Of a DNA stretch of 27,301 nucleotides, positions 7,402 to 16,047 are shown in pieces. Both the position numbers and the translations under genes were made by a program. The notes beneath the pieces are model-generated. The model was not told the origin of the DNA. It worked only from the letters and a program-made list of their open reading frames with translations, and did no database searches. How positions within the stretch are numbered: position 1 is the first letter of the stretch; every line of letters starts with the position of its first letter. This DNA comes from an archaeon (GTDB taxonomy: Archaea; Thermoproteota; Nitrososphaeria; Nitrososphaerales; JACAEJ01), in NCBI GenBank assembly GCA_024256265.1, contig JACGUK010000015.1:1-27301 (forward strand), given 5' to 3'.

Positions 7402-7815
7402 TCATTTCATCTCCTCGTACTTGAAAACGTTATGAGGGCAGTACTTGGCACAATCTCCACACCTATCACATATTATTGGAAAATTCGTCCTTTTATTCAA
7501 AGCCAATGCTCTAATCATACATGCACTTATGCAATCAAAGGTCTTGCAGCCTTCACATTTTGATGTTATTAGAGTTATTCCACCTTCTGGCAAAGGCTGT
7601 AAAGCACCTTTAGGACAGGCTAATGCACACTCTGGATTTTTACAGAATCTACAAGCTATAACTGTGAAGGGGTTTGCAACTGTACTGTTTACTCTAACGA
7701 ATACTGCTACTCTAGATGGATCTATAGTATCAAATAGATGCCTTGAGCATGTATAAACACAACTATAACATCCTATGCACCTTTCAGGATGGATAACTTC
7801 TATATGGAATCTCAT
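7402..7815 (-). CDS. Ferredoxin-type protein with four 4Fe-4S clusters
   Basis: 137 residues with four cysteine quartets: C13/C16/C19/C23, C55/C58/C63/C67, C87/C90/C95/C99 and C116/C119/C122/C126. This is the arrangement of polyferredoxin electron-transfer subunits that accompany AOR-family and other pterin enzymes. No signal peptide or membrane helix is seen, so it should act in the cytoplasm. Its stop abuts the AOR start with no gap and it lies 11 bases after cdhE. It is therefore well placed to carry electrons between the AOR and CODH/ACS or the ferredoxin pool. The dedicated partner is inferred from position. Confidence 0.88.
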   Translation of the reverse strand: MRFHIEVIHPERCIGCYSCVYTCSRHLFDTIDPSRVAVFVRVNSTVANPFTVIACRFCKNPECALACPKGALQPLPEGGITLITSKCEGCKTFDCISACMIRALALNKRTNFPIICDRCGDCAKYCPHNVFKYEEMK

Positions 7816-7826
7816 AATTCACCTAA

Positions 7827-9233
7827 TTAACCCCAATACTTTGCAAGAAAACTCTTTATCTGTGATGAGTCTCTGGGACCTACTATTACCTCCCAGCTGG
7901 TTGAGTCTTCGATTTCTCCTCTCAGCCTTGCTGCCATGCCAGGTATGATGAGCTTTTTGTGCTTCACTGTCTTTTCTATGCCTGAAGATGAAAATAGATC
8001 TTTTACATTGGATGGATTGAACTGCCCTCCTGCCACAGATACTTCTACAGCCAATCCCTCAGTATTCAATACTAACAGGTAGCAATTTATCCCTGCAGAC
8101 TCAAGGTCATTAGCTACTGTATAGTATGTTAATGCAAAATTCGTTGTAAGTAATACAGGTGATTTCTCATCAGGCTTCCCTATGGTGCGAAGACCTGACT
8201 CTACTGAGATTGGCTTTCTTGGATCTGTGTATATATTCTGCCTTAGAGTGAGCACTGGAAGTAGAGACCATACTTCTAAAGTGTGCATTATAATTAAATC
8301 TGCATATCTATTCATGAATAAAGATGCTATATAGGCTTCTTTGTAAGATGCAGTTATAGGGTCTTGCTTTTCTCCCATCCATGCTATTGCTGGTATAGCC
8401 ATTATAGGGTAGCCTAGGTCTTTATCTCCCCTTTGAATAGCTGCCCTTCTTATCATAACTAGGTTATTGATGCTATCCTTCAAGAGCTTGCCTTCTGTGT
8501 ATGAGCCTAAGTCTATGACTATGTCATGAATACCTATAGCCTGCAAAGTCTTAATCAAAGATTTGAGTGATGTTAAATTTTTAGGTGCAAAGACAGCCAC
8601 TGGGCAGTCATACTGCTTAGCTAACTCTGAAACTTCTCTCCAATTATCCTCTGTTACAGCGTATAGTAATGGTCTTTTGTTAGCTACCTGTCCTTTCTCT
8701 AATGCAGCCTTAAGATTCTTAGGATCAAAGGAGCAGAGAATTAAAGGAAGATTGCAACTTCTTGCTACAAGAGATGTTACATAAGAGAATCTGTCAGGAT
8801 CTTTTGATGCACACCTTACAGCTACCATATTTAACTTGAGAGGTTCTCCTATTCTGACTACAGTGAAAGTTTCTATGGCTTTACATCTTTCCACAATCTT
8901 GCCATCATCCATCATATCGCTTACATCTATGGCTATTGCTGTAGGATTATGGTAGGTAAGTTCATGTCTATACATGACTTCTTTACCTCCTATCTTTACT
9001 GAACTATCTCCTATGCCTATCTTTACCTCTTTTATAGGAGGGGCTATAAGCTCGACCAGTTTAGCCATCTGCTCTTTATACTTTGGCTTCTTTAATGGAG
9101 GACAGTTTTCTGGAATAGCCTTCCTCTCTAAAAGCTTTGAGGCGAATGCCATGCAATTTGGTTCGCCACATTCTCCACAGTTCGTCTGAGGAAGGTAACG
9201 ATAGACTGAGAGTAAGGTTGCTTTTTCAGGCAT
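7827..9233 (-). CDS. cdhE: CODH/ACS gamma subunit, corrinoid iron-sulfur protein large subunit
   Basis: 468 residues. The N-terminal 4Fe-4S domain has C19, C22, C27 and C44 (TNCGECGEPNC, then ENCPPL), followed by a TIM-barrel methyl-binding domain and a C-terminal corrinoid-binding region with SVAGGQFNPSNV. With CdhD it forms the corrinoid protein that passes a methyl group from a tetrahydropterin to the A-cluster of CdhC. Length and cysteine spacing agree with archaeal CdhE. The start codon (ATG 9233) lies 4 bases after the cdhD stop. The gene is a core member of the cdhABCDE run, and nothing is missing. Confidence 0.96.
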   Translation of the reverse strand: MPEKATLLSVYRYLPQTNCGECGEPNCMAFASKLLERKAIPENCPPLKKPKYKEQMAKLVELIAPPIKEVKIGIGDSSVKIGGKEVMYRHELTYHNPTAIAIDVSDMMDDGKIVERCKAIETFTVVRIGEPLKLNMVAVRCASKDPDRFSYVTSLVARSCNLPLILCSFDPKNLKAALEKGQVANKRPLLYAVTEDNWREVSELAKQYDCPVAVFAPKNLTSLKSLIKTLQAIGIHDIVIDLGSYTEGKLLKDSINNLVMIRRAAIQRGDKDLGYPIMAIPAIAWMGEKQDPITASYKEAYIASLFMNRYADLIIMHTLEVWSLLPVLTLRQNIYTDPRKPISVESGLRTIGKPDEKSPVLLTTNFALTYYTVANDLESAGINCYLLVLNTEGLAVEVSVAGGQFNPSNVKDLFSSSGIEKTVKHKKLIIPGMAARLRGEIEDSTSWEVIVGPRDSSQIKSFLAKYWG

Positions 9234-9237
9234 GATC

Positions 9238-10434
9238 TCACAACCCTATATCAGTTATCCAATCTTGAATTCTTTGATCAGCATCGACTTCTCCGTAGAG
9301 ATTTTCTATCAATTTCTTCATAACTCTAACAGTTGCAGGATGGCTTAGCATGAGAAGGTCTCCTCCAGCCATGATGGCTGTGATCGCTGTTACAGTCTCC
9401 CAAAGAGGCCCTCTATACTCTCTTGGTCCCCATTCTTCAGACTTCATCCAAGCCTCTCTAGCTCCCCAACTGTTACTTGTTGGAGCAAGTATAGGCATCT
9501 GCAAGTTAGGGTCGCCAAGAAGACCTGCAAGCTTAATTCTCTCCATCAGGCTAAGAGTATGGTCAAGTCCATAGCCAAGGGCTGCAGTAGTAGGGTCCAT
9601 TATTATCTGCTCCTTTGGTAGACCTTCATCAAGAAGAAGCCTGTTAAGCTTCTTCTGGTTATTTATGTCCATAGGAGTGAAAGCTACAACTATATGACCA
9701 TACTGCTTGGCTGCTCTTACTATCCTTTTGTAATCGTTATCCACATTTGCAGAATTAAGAATGCATCTTTCACCACTTGCCACTTCAGCAGCAGCCTCTA
9801 GAACTAATGGATCTTTAGCCTTGTTACCTGACCCTCCTATTATTAATGGGACATCTACAGCTTGTAATACTCTCTCAACTGTCTTGGCAGCATCCTTTGT
9901 AGATGTATCTTTTATAAATGGATCAGTGCTTATGAGGTTAAGAGAGACTATATCAGCACCGAAATCCTCAACACATTTCTTCGCCCAATCAGCAGGATCG
10001 TGCATAACATCCTCAAAGTGCTGAGTCACTGATTTTGCCAATACTATAGGCATATCGAATACATCCATGGCGAAGGCAGGCTTATTCGGGTTTAGGGCTT
10101 CAAAGCTATAGAAGGGCATAGTCTTCTCCCCGCCTATCTTTATGACCTTTCTCCTAGATCCACCATCAGACCTTGTAGCTCCTATTTGGACTTCAGCAAT
10201 CCCTCCTGGATAGGCTTCTATAGGTGGCAAAAACTCTGCTTTAAGCAGAGTTTCTATAGCCTTCTCAACTCTTGGTACTAATTGAGGTGCCTGTGCTACA
10301 GCCCCTATGATGGGTTGAAGGATGAGTGTAAGCTCCTCAGCCCTGATTTCGACGTTCTCTATCTCAAGATCGCCGAACCTTTCTATGAGCTGGATTAGAC
10401 TTTTTGTTAGAGCCTTTACCTCTTTCTCTTCCAT
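9238..10434 (-). CDS. cdhD: CODH/ACS delta subunit, corrinoid iron-sulfur protein small subunit
   Basis: 398 residues. The N-terminal ~100 residues are a subunit-binding extension, then EVQIGATRSDGGSRRKVIKI leads into a TIM barrel with conserved DVFDMP, DFGADIVSLNLISTDP, LIIGGSGN, IIMDPTTAALGYG and WGAREAWMK. It partners CdhE in methyl transfer between the C1 carrier and acetyl-CoA synthase. Unlike the methanogen order, in which a cooC-like gene lies between cdhC and cdhD, here the two genes are adjacent with a 9-base gap and the cooC genes lie at the operon end. Confidence 0.96.
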   Translation of the reverse strand: MEEKEVKALTKSLIQLIERFGDLEIENVEIRAEELTLILQPIIGAVAQAPQLVPRVEKAIETLLKAEFLPPIEAYPGGIAEVQIGATRSDGGSRRKVIKIGGEKTMPFYSFEALNPNKPAFAMDVFDMPIVLAKSVTQHFEDVMHDPADWAKKCVEDFGADIVSLNLISTDPFIKDTSTKDAAKTVERVLQAVDVPLIIGGSGNKAKDPLVLEAAAEVASGERCILNSANVDNDYKRIVRAAKQYGHIVVAFTPMDINNQKKLNRLLLDEGLPKEQIIMDPTTAALGYGLDHTLSLMERIKLAGLLGDPNLQMPILAPTSNSWGAREAWMKSEEWGPREYRGPLWETVTAITAIMAGGDLLMLSHPATVRVMKKLIENLYGEVDADQRIQDWITDIGL

Positions 10435-10443
10435 AAAATCCCC

Positions 10444-11865
10444 TTACTTCTTCTCACGCCTCACTATGATCTTCTCAGCTGTTATCTTGACGTTCTTCAG
10501 TATTATTCTTAATCCACCTTGAGCGGGTATCTCGATGCCAGCAGGGATTTGGGCAGGCAAAACAATCTCTGGTGCCTCTTCTTTAACTTCTTTAGCCTCT
10601 TCAACCTTCCAACGACTCACTACAGGATGTTCCTTGCTCTTCAGAAACTCTTTTAGCTCCCCTATAGTTTTGCACTCAGCTTCAGTGGCTACCTTATCAC
10701 GAAGATGTTCAGGTATAGCATCTTTTACCCTTTCTTTGATCTGTGAAGGCAACCAAACAACTCTCTCCCATCCCTCATCAGACTGAAGGAATTTTGATGA
10801 TTTCAAATATTCTATAGCAATTCCATTAAAGCCAGGATTCTGAGTCCCTCCGCTTGTATGTCCAGCCATGGCTGAGAAATTTAGACCGTTGACAGTAGCT
10901 CCTTTAAAATCACGATGCACAACGCCTATGCCATCAACTTCAGGTATATAGAAGGCTATACCTTCAAAACAACCACAAGAGGTATGAGGATTATCGAACA
11001 TGCTATAAAGTGAAATAGATTTTATAGCGCCTAAAGACTTTTCTTGGGCTACTTTGTTAACACCTCCATAGATGCCTTTTATAGGGTCCAAGCATTCGCC
11101 TTTAGGTATTGGAAAGTTAGGACCTTTAGGGTCTACATTGTAAGCAGCTCTACCATCGAACCAGCTTATGGATCCACATGAGCCTATTCTGTTCGGAGTT
11201 ATGACGCACATATGAGTAGGTGCAAAGGACTGGCACATAACACATGCATAGAACTCGTTGACATCCTCATCCTTCAAAGTCCTGGCTCTAACATCTCTCT
11301 TATTCCATACATCCATAGCCATAGGAAATAATTCTTCAACCTTCGCTTTCTCTGTGTAAATGGTTACTTGTATCTTCTCTATAACAGGAAAGCTAGATTT
11401 GTAGAGCCATGCAAGGACTTTTCCAATCCAGACTAAAGAGTTCAAACCTTTTTGATAAGATCTCTTGTTTATTCTTATCCAAATATCGTATCTCTGATTT
11501 AAATGCATCACTCCTTCAATGTAGTTTAAGAAGTAGTGAATCCTCCTTTCTAAAACTCCTTCTAAATCCTTCTCCACCTTAGCACCAGCAACTTCCACCA
11601 ATATACCAATAGGATAGCTGCCTCCAGGCTTCATTTCTGGGAGGTCAGGCCCTATCACTGTGACTTTTCCATCTTCTAATTGATCTACAGGTCTTGTTTG
11701 GACTAACTCCCATTTCTTCTCAACATTCATGCCACCGAACTCTAAATACATATCTGGCTTGCGAATTCTTTCTCCTTCATACATCTCTCCAACATCAACA
11801 GGAAATTCAGGTCTTTCAAGTCCTATCTTGGTTTTTTCTCTAAATACATCACATGGTTCAGCCAT
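10444..11865 (-). CDS. cdhC: CODH/ACS beta subunit, acetyl-CoA synthase
   Basis: 473 residues. All A-cluster ligands are present with family spacing: C208, C211, C220, C230 (YACVMCQSF and CVITPNRIGSC) for the 4Fe-4S unit, and C297-G-C299 (TSCGCFEGIAF) for the two nickel sites. The protein joins CO, a methyl group and CoA into acetyl-CoA, or reverses this. As in archaeal CdhC, the large bacterial N-terminal CODH-binding domain is absent. After residue ~395 there is an acidic linker (VEEAKEVKEEAPEIV) and a separate basic C-terminal ~40 residues. These are likely a subunit-binding tail. Confidence 0.97.
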   Translation of the reverse strand: MAEPCDVFREKTKIGLERPEFPVDVGEMYEGERIRKPDMYLEFGGMNVEKKWELVQTRPVDQLEDGKVTVIGPDLPEMKPGGSYPIGILVEVAGAKVEKDLEGVLERRIHYFLNYIEGVMHLNQRYDIWIRINKRSYQKGLNSLVWIGKVLAWLYKSSFPVIEKIQVTIYTEKAKVEELFPMAMDVWNKRDVRARTLKDEDVNEFYACVMCQSFAPTHMCVITPNRIGSCGSISWFDGRAAYNVDPKGPNFPIPKGECLDPIKGIYGGVNKVAQEKSLGAIKSISLYSMFDNPHTSCGCFEGIAFYIPEVDGIGVVHRDFKGATVNGLNFSAMAGHTSGGTQNPGFNGIAIEYLKSSKFLQSDEGWERVVWLPSQIKERVKDAIPEHLRDKVATEAECKTIGELKEFLKSKEHPVVSRWKVEEAKEVKEEAPEIVLPAQIPAGIEIPAQGGLRIILKNVKITAEKIIVRREKK

Positions 11866-11875
11866 TCATATCACC

Positions 11876-12415
11876 TTAACTGCTTAAAGATGATTTTATC
11901 ATTTCAACCATATTCTTGAATTCTTGCACCCATCTCTCCTCATTCATGTTCTCGAAAGAGAAGTCTGCATTTGGATGGTAGAATCTATCCATTGAAAAAG
12001 TCTTCAAATAGGGAGCAAAATGTTTTAAAGTTGAGAGCATAAGAGATTGAAAATAGTATACGCCTCCAATGAATAAAACAGAATCATAATTTCCCTTACC
12101 ATCGAATCCCTCCCATTCTTTTTCTTTTAGGCGGTTTACTAAATCTTCGATTCCCATGCACACTACTTTTATATCCTCAAATTTCATGAAATTCTTGAAA
12201 AGGCTAGGAGAAACGGCCAAGGGTGAATTTATTGATTTAGCCAGCATTACTATATAGTTTGCTATATCTTTACCTTCTAAAGCTTCCTTTCTGCTCCCTA
12301 CCACTATCAAAGGTCTCCTTAAAGTCTTTGCCACCTTCAGAAACATCTCAGGCTTTATGATATGGGCTTGCTTTGGACCTGGTATATCTCCTATCTGCCA
12401 TGGTGTTGCTGACAT
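11876..12415 (-). CDS. cdhB: CODH/ACS epsilon subunit
   Basis: 179 residues. It begins TPWQIGDIPGPKQA and continues into a Rossmann-like DHS-type fold (RRPLIVVGSRKEALEGKDI; DSVLFIGGVYYFQSLMLSTL). This matches archaeal CdhB, the small subunit that binds CdhA in the alpha2-epsilon2 CODH component and may help electron transfer. It starts one base from the cdhA stop, so translation is probably coupled. The length is typical (about 165-180). Confidence 0.94.
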   Translation of the reverse strand: MSATPWQIGDIPGPKQAHIIKPEMFLKVAKTLRRPLIVVGSRKEALEGKDIANYIVMLAKSINSPLAVSPSLFKNFMKFEDIKVVCMGIEDLVNRLKEKEWEGFDGKGNYDSVLFIGGVYYFQSLMLSTLKHFAPYLKTFSMDRFYHPNADFSFENMNEERWVQEFKNMVEMIKSSLSS

Positions 12416-12416
12416 T

Positions 12417-14747
12417 TTACTCCCTCCTAACTATCTGCCTTTCCAGTAATGTAGGGTCTGGAATCTCTATAGGTTCCCAGCCCCTTTCTTTAAGCACTTT
12501 TAACAGCTGATCTTTCATAGTTATAGGTAGGTCTGCCTCAGTCCTCACGAATAGATGAAGATCGTCTGGGATTATCCCATAGAGTTTTTGATGAAGGTCT
12601 ACATAATGTGAAAGTTTGATCATCCTACCTTTACTCATGTCATTTGGTCTCATTACAAGCCTTGCCGCAGTCACCATAGCCTCTTCCTTTGTTTCTGTAA
12701 CGTATAGAAGATGCTCAGGTGCAGGTCCAGCATAAACTTTTCCGCCTGTCCTTGCGTTATAGACCATCCAGTCTTCCTTCTTATCTGCCCTTCCAAGATA
12801 AGCCCTACGATACTTAGCCCCTTGAGGACCTAGAATTACTGGTATGCCCAGCCTATTTGCACCTGTTGCTATTGAAGCTGCTTTCTGATGCTGAGCTCCC
12901 CAAGCTATGGCTACTGCTCCTATTCTGTTCAAGATATAGTCTGCTATCTCTTCAAAATTGCCTCTTAACCTTCTCTTCGCAAATATGTTAGCAATCTTTA
13001 TGGTAGCTCCTATTATATGGGCATTAGATACACATGAACCTGTGTTGAGTATGCAACCTGCATCGAAATCTCCTGAATACTTCTCGTATAAAGTCTGACC
13101 ATTCTCGTCTTTATAGCGTGCAATATCCATAGCTGCACAGCCTGAGGCTACTACTATGTACCTTCTCTTCGCAAATTCATCAGCCATATCCACCAATTCC
13201 TTATTTCCATTGGAGTAATTTGCGCAACCTACGAAAGCTATTACCCCAGGTATTTCGCCCATGACTATGGGTCTTCCAACATTTCTGATCTCAACATCTT
13301 TTATTGGTCCCCTTCCTGACCTCATCTTGTACTTTTCATTCCTTATCTTCTCCATAGCTGCTACTCTTATCACAGAGACTATCGGTATTTGCTCAGGACA
13401 CTCACTCTCACATCTTCCACAGTTCAGGCATTGATCATAAATTTGAGCTAATAAATCGAGGTTCTTTTCATGGGTAGCGTAAATTGCTTCATTTATAGGT
13501 AAATCTATGGGACAATTCCTTCTGCAACGCTCGCAATTTTTACATCTTAAAGCTGTATCAAGAATTTCTTGCTCGTTCAAGATAATGCTTGCCCTTCTAC
13601 TAGGAGCAATCCCTAAAGCTACCTTGACAGCCACTTCACCAGCCTTTACTGGATCATGTATAAGGATTGCAGGAGTATTTCCTGAAACAAGTTCTTTGAT
13701 TATAGATTCTACAGGGCTCTTTGTCATATCTGGAAGTCCTGCACAGACTTGGTCTATAGTAGTAATAACCCTTGTTCCAACCTTCTTAGCCTCATCTATT
13801 ATATCTGTGCGAATGCACTCTTGATCAAGAACCATTACATCTGCTACTCCAGACCTCACGAATATCAGTTGCCTTGATAGAGGACCTACTATCTTTGCAC
13901 CAGTAGAGTATCTAGTTAGATCATGAGCTGTACAGCATATTCCAGCAACCTCGACAGAGCCATAAATGCCTGATTGCTCAAGATAGTTTATTATCTCTGA
14001 CCCCGGAGCAACATTATGCCCAACACATAGTATTACAGGCTTGGACTTATCAATAACACCCATCCCCAAATCTACGAGAGGAGCATCTGGGTCTCCCTTT
14101 GGGAATCTTAAAGCTGAGATCTGGGCTATATCTGAAACTTCTAAAGCAACATTATCTATCATGCCTGCATGCAAGGCTTTTGATTCGAAGTCTATGTAGC
14201 TTTCCTCTTGCCCTGTAGCTGTCGCTGAGAGAAGGTGGGTTATTTGCTTCTCAATATAGTCGAGCACCTCTTCAAGATCGCCAAGATTCTTAGGTTTAAT
14301 GCCTGCAACTAAGCGGATTAGGGGTGCTTCAAGCTCAACCTCTTCCCCAAGATCAATGTGATGGTCTCGACCTTTCTTTTTTATCAGATAATCGAGAATA
14401 TGACGAGCATGAGTAGTATGGCATGCTGCACCCATAAGACAAGCAATTAAAACTATCTTTCCTTGCTGAGCTCTAATGTCTATCCCACAAGAGCCCTTCT
14501 TCCCTTTAGTCAGGTCACACTTTCCAAAGGTGCAGAGGCAACACATATCACAGAAAGGCGAGTAGAAGGGTTCATATCTCTGAAGGAGGCGATGATCCCA
14601 AGCTCTCAAATCAGTTATAGATGGGTAAGGAGTAGGACCCATAGTCTCATCCCACTCTTCCTCAACTATCTTTCCTATCAGTAGTTCAAGCCCTTTGATC
14701 TTGGCAAAGCTCGACTCTAACTCTTCAATAGACAGCTTAGTAGTCAT
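12417..14747 (-). CDS. cdhA: CODH/ACS alpha subunit, carbon monoxide dehydrogenase
   Basis: 776 residues. The N-terminal cysteine cluster (C66, C69, C70, C72, C77, C87) supplies the B- and D-cluster ligands. CTAHDLTRYSTGA near 272 belongs to the C-cluster domain. Two 4Fe-4S ferredoxin motifs typical of archaeal CdhA lie at 402-413 (CKNCERCRRNCP) and 440-451 (CLNCGRCESECP). C-cluster ligands follow at GCANYSNG, GCAAMD and NTGSCVSNAH. The enzyme oxidises CO, or reduces CO2 to CO, on a Ni-Fe-S cluster. ATG 14747 lies 5 bases after the regulator gene. It is the largest subunit and opens the cdhABCDE series. Confidence 0.97.
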   Translation of the reverse strand: MTTKLSIEELESSFAKIKGLELLIGKIVEEEWDETMGPTPYPSITDLRAWDHRLLQRYEPFYSPFCDMCCLCTFGKCDLTKGKKGSCGIDIRAQQGKIVLIACLMGAACHTTHARHILDYLIKKKGRDHHIDLGEEVELEAPLIRLVAGIKPKNLGDLEEVLDYIEKQITHLLSATATGQEESYIDFESKALHAGMIDNVALEVSDIAQISALRFPKGDPDAPLVDLGMGVIDKSKPVILCVGHNVAPGSEIINYLEQSGIYGSVEVAGICCTAHDLTRYSTGAKIVGPLSRQLIFVRSGVADVMVLDQECIRTDIIDEAKKVGTRVITTIDQVCAGLPDMTKSPVESIIKELVSGNTPAILIHDPVKAGEVAVKVALGIAPSRRASIILNEQEILDTALRCKNCERCRRNCPIDLPINEAIYATHEKNLDLLAQIYDQCLNCGRCESECPEQIPIVSVIRVAAMEKIRNEKYKMRSGRGPIKDVEIRNVGRPIVMGEIPGVIAFVGCANYSNGNKELVDMADEFAKRRYIVVASGCAAMDIARYKDENGQTLYEKYSGDFDAGCILNTGSCVSNAHIIGATIKIANIFAKRRLRGNFEEIADYILNRIGAVAIAWGAQHQKAASIATGANRLGIPVILGPQGAKYRRAYLGRADKKEDWMVYNARTGGKVYAGPAPEHLLYVTETKEEAMVTAARLVMRPNDMSKGRMIKLSHYVDLHQKLYGIIPDDLHLFVRTEADLPITMKDQLLKVLKERGWEPIEIPDPTLLERQIVRRE

Positions 14748-14752
14748 TTTTG

Positions 14753-15079
14753 CTATTCCTCCTTAAGCACATCGGCTATTCTCGTAATATAGCCAGTGAA
14801 GGCATCTAATCCTTGTTTAGTTACATGACCTGCAGGAGTTAATGTGTATACCCTATATGGATACGATTTTGCAACAAGCTTGTTAGCTATTAGAACGTTA
14901 AGATGGTCGTCAAGGACCTTAGGATTTATGGCTAATTCCTTTAAAAGTTCTCCAAAAGAATAGGATTTCTTCTCCAAGCACGTGATTATCCTAAGCCTAT
15001 TCATGTTGCCTAGAATCTTGCATATAGTAGTGATGGCGTTGTAGTTCTTTGCCTTTTCCAAGGACTCATAGTTTACCAT
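14753..15079 (-). CDS. ArsR-type winged-helix regulator, first gene of the cdh operon
   Basis: 108 residues. It has a winged-helix DNA-binding domain: AITTICKILGNMNRLRIITC (helix 1-2), FGELLKELAINPKVLDDHLN (recognition helix), then a wing with VAKSYPYRVYTLTPAG and a C-terminal helix. No ArsR-like metal-binding CxC motif is present, so the effector is unknown. It lies only 5 bases upstream of cdhA and has the operon promoter directly in front of it. It therefore probably controls its own operon, perhaps sensing energy or carbon status. Autoregulation is suggested by the inverted repeat at 15086-15105. Confidence 0.8.
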   Translation of the reverse strand: MVNYESLEKAKNYNAITTICKILGNMNRLRIITCLEKKSYSFGELLKELAINPKVLDDHLNVLIANKLVAKSYPYRVYTLTPAGHVTKQGLDAFTGYITRIADVLKEE

Positions 15080-15085
15080 GATATG

Positions 15086-15109
15086 TAATTACAAATTAGT
15101 AATTATAAA
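15086..15109 (-). promoter_or_regulatory. cdh operon promoter with overlapping inverted repeat (probable operator)
   Basis: On the minus strand TTTATAAT (15102-15109) is centred about 26 bases before ATG 15079, giving a leaderless transcript. TAATTAC (15086-15092) and GTAATTA (15099-15105) form a perfect 7-bp inverted repeat with a 6-bp spacer, between and over the TATA box and start region. A dimeric winged-helix protein bound here would block transcription. Binding by the adjacent regulator is inferred. Confidence 0.55.
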
Positions 15110-15200
15110 CTTTTCGTATGGTTATATAGTAGTATATCTTATATGTAAAATATGTTGGAAGGTTTTATTAACAGAAAAGTCAAGGAGCGAGTAAGGGTAA

Positions 15201-15980
15201 ATGCAACTGTATTTTATAGTAGGGAATGATTTTGGCGAGAAAGTTATAGGGAATTTAGTAAATTTATCAAATTTTTGCAAAGCATGCAACCTAGCATGCA
15301 GTTACTGTAGGATCAAATACGGTCCATTTGCATCCGATATATGTGGAGTTGATTTGATAAAGGAAGAATTAAGTAACTTCATAGAGGATCCCAATAGATA
15401 CCTTCCAAAAAATCCACCAAAATGTGATATTATTTTACCAATAGGCATTCATCCAGACCTTCTTGCTGCATTGCCTCTACTCGTAGAGAAGACAGAAGCC
15501 AAAGCTGTTATCGTGCCCATAGAGAATAGAAACTGGTGCCCACTAAATCTTCAGAAAAGGCTTGAGTTAGAGCTAAAGGATTTTGGAATTGAGTATGCCT
15601 TTCCAAAGCCTTTTTGCTCTCTTGAGGAAAGCGGAAGGAAGATCATAGATGAATTCATCAGGAGATACAAAATTGGTAAGCCTATAATTGAAGTCTATTT
15701 GAAGGGAGATAGAATAGAGAGTACCACAGTTTTAAGAAGTGCACCTTGTGGTTCTACATGGTATGTAGCTCAGCAGATCAAGTTGAGTGAGATAGATGGT
15801 ATAGAGCAAGTGATATCGAATGCTCATCATGGCTATCCCTGTACAGCGAGCATGGAATTTGACCCTGAGCTAAAGGATACTATATTGCATAAGGCTGGAT
15901 ACATTATAAGAGAAGCTGTTCTTGATGCTATAGATAGAGCATGTATTACGCAAGGGATGATATTGCCAAAGAAAAAGTGA
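15201..15980 (+). CDS. DUF166 family protein
   Basis: 259 residues, matching the archaeal DUF166 family. An N-terminal segment with C26, C29, C33 and C36 (FCKACNLACSYC) may bind an iron-sulfur cluster or zinc. A central Rossmann-like part (CDIILPIGIHPDLLAALPLL) precedes a C-terminal portion with APCGSTWYVAQQ and AHHGYPCTASM. Older databases label some members thymidylate synthase-like, but the function is unsettled. It is transcribed away from the cdh operon and shares the 121-base intergenic region with it, so joint control is possible. GGAG lies 13 bases before ATG 15201. Confidence 0.75.
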   Translation: MQLYFIVGNDFGEKVIGNLVNLSNFCKACNLACSYCRIKYGPFASDICGVDLIKEELSNFIEDPNRYLPKNPPKCDIILPIGIHPDLLAALPLLVEKTEAKAVIVPIENRNWCPLNLQKRLELELKDFGIEYAFPKPFCSLEESGRKIIDEFIRRYKIGKPIIEVYLKGDRIESTTVLRSAPCGSTWYVAQQIKLSEIDGIEQVISNAHHGYPCTASMEFDPELKDTILHKAGYIIREAVLDAIDRACITQGMILPKKK

Positions 15981-16047
15981 ATTTCCTTATTTATGTTCCA
16001 TTTAATTACCAAAAATTATTAAAGATTGATAAATCATCCCCAATTTT

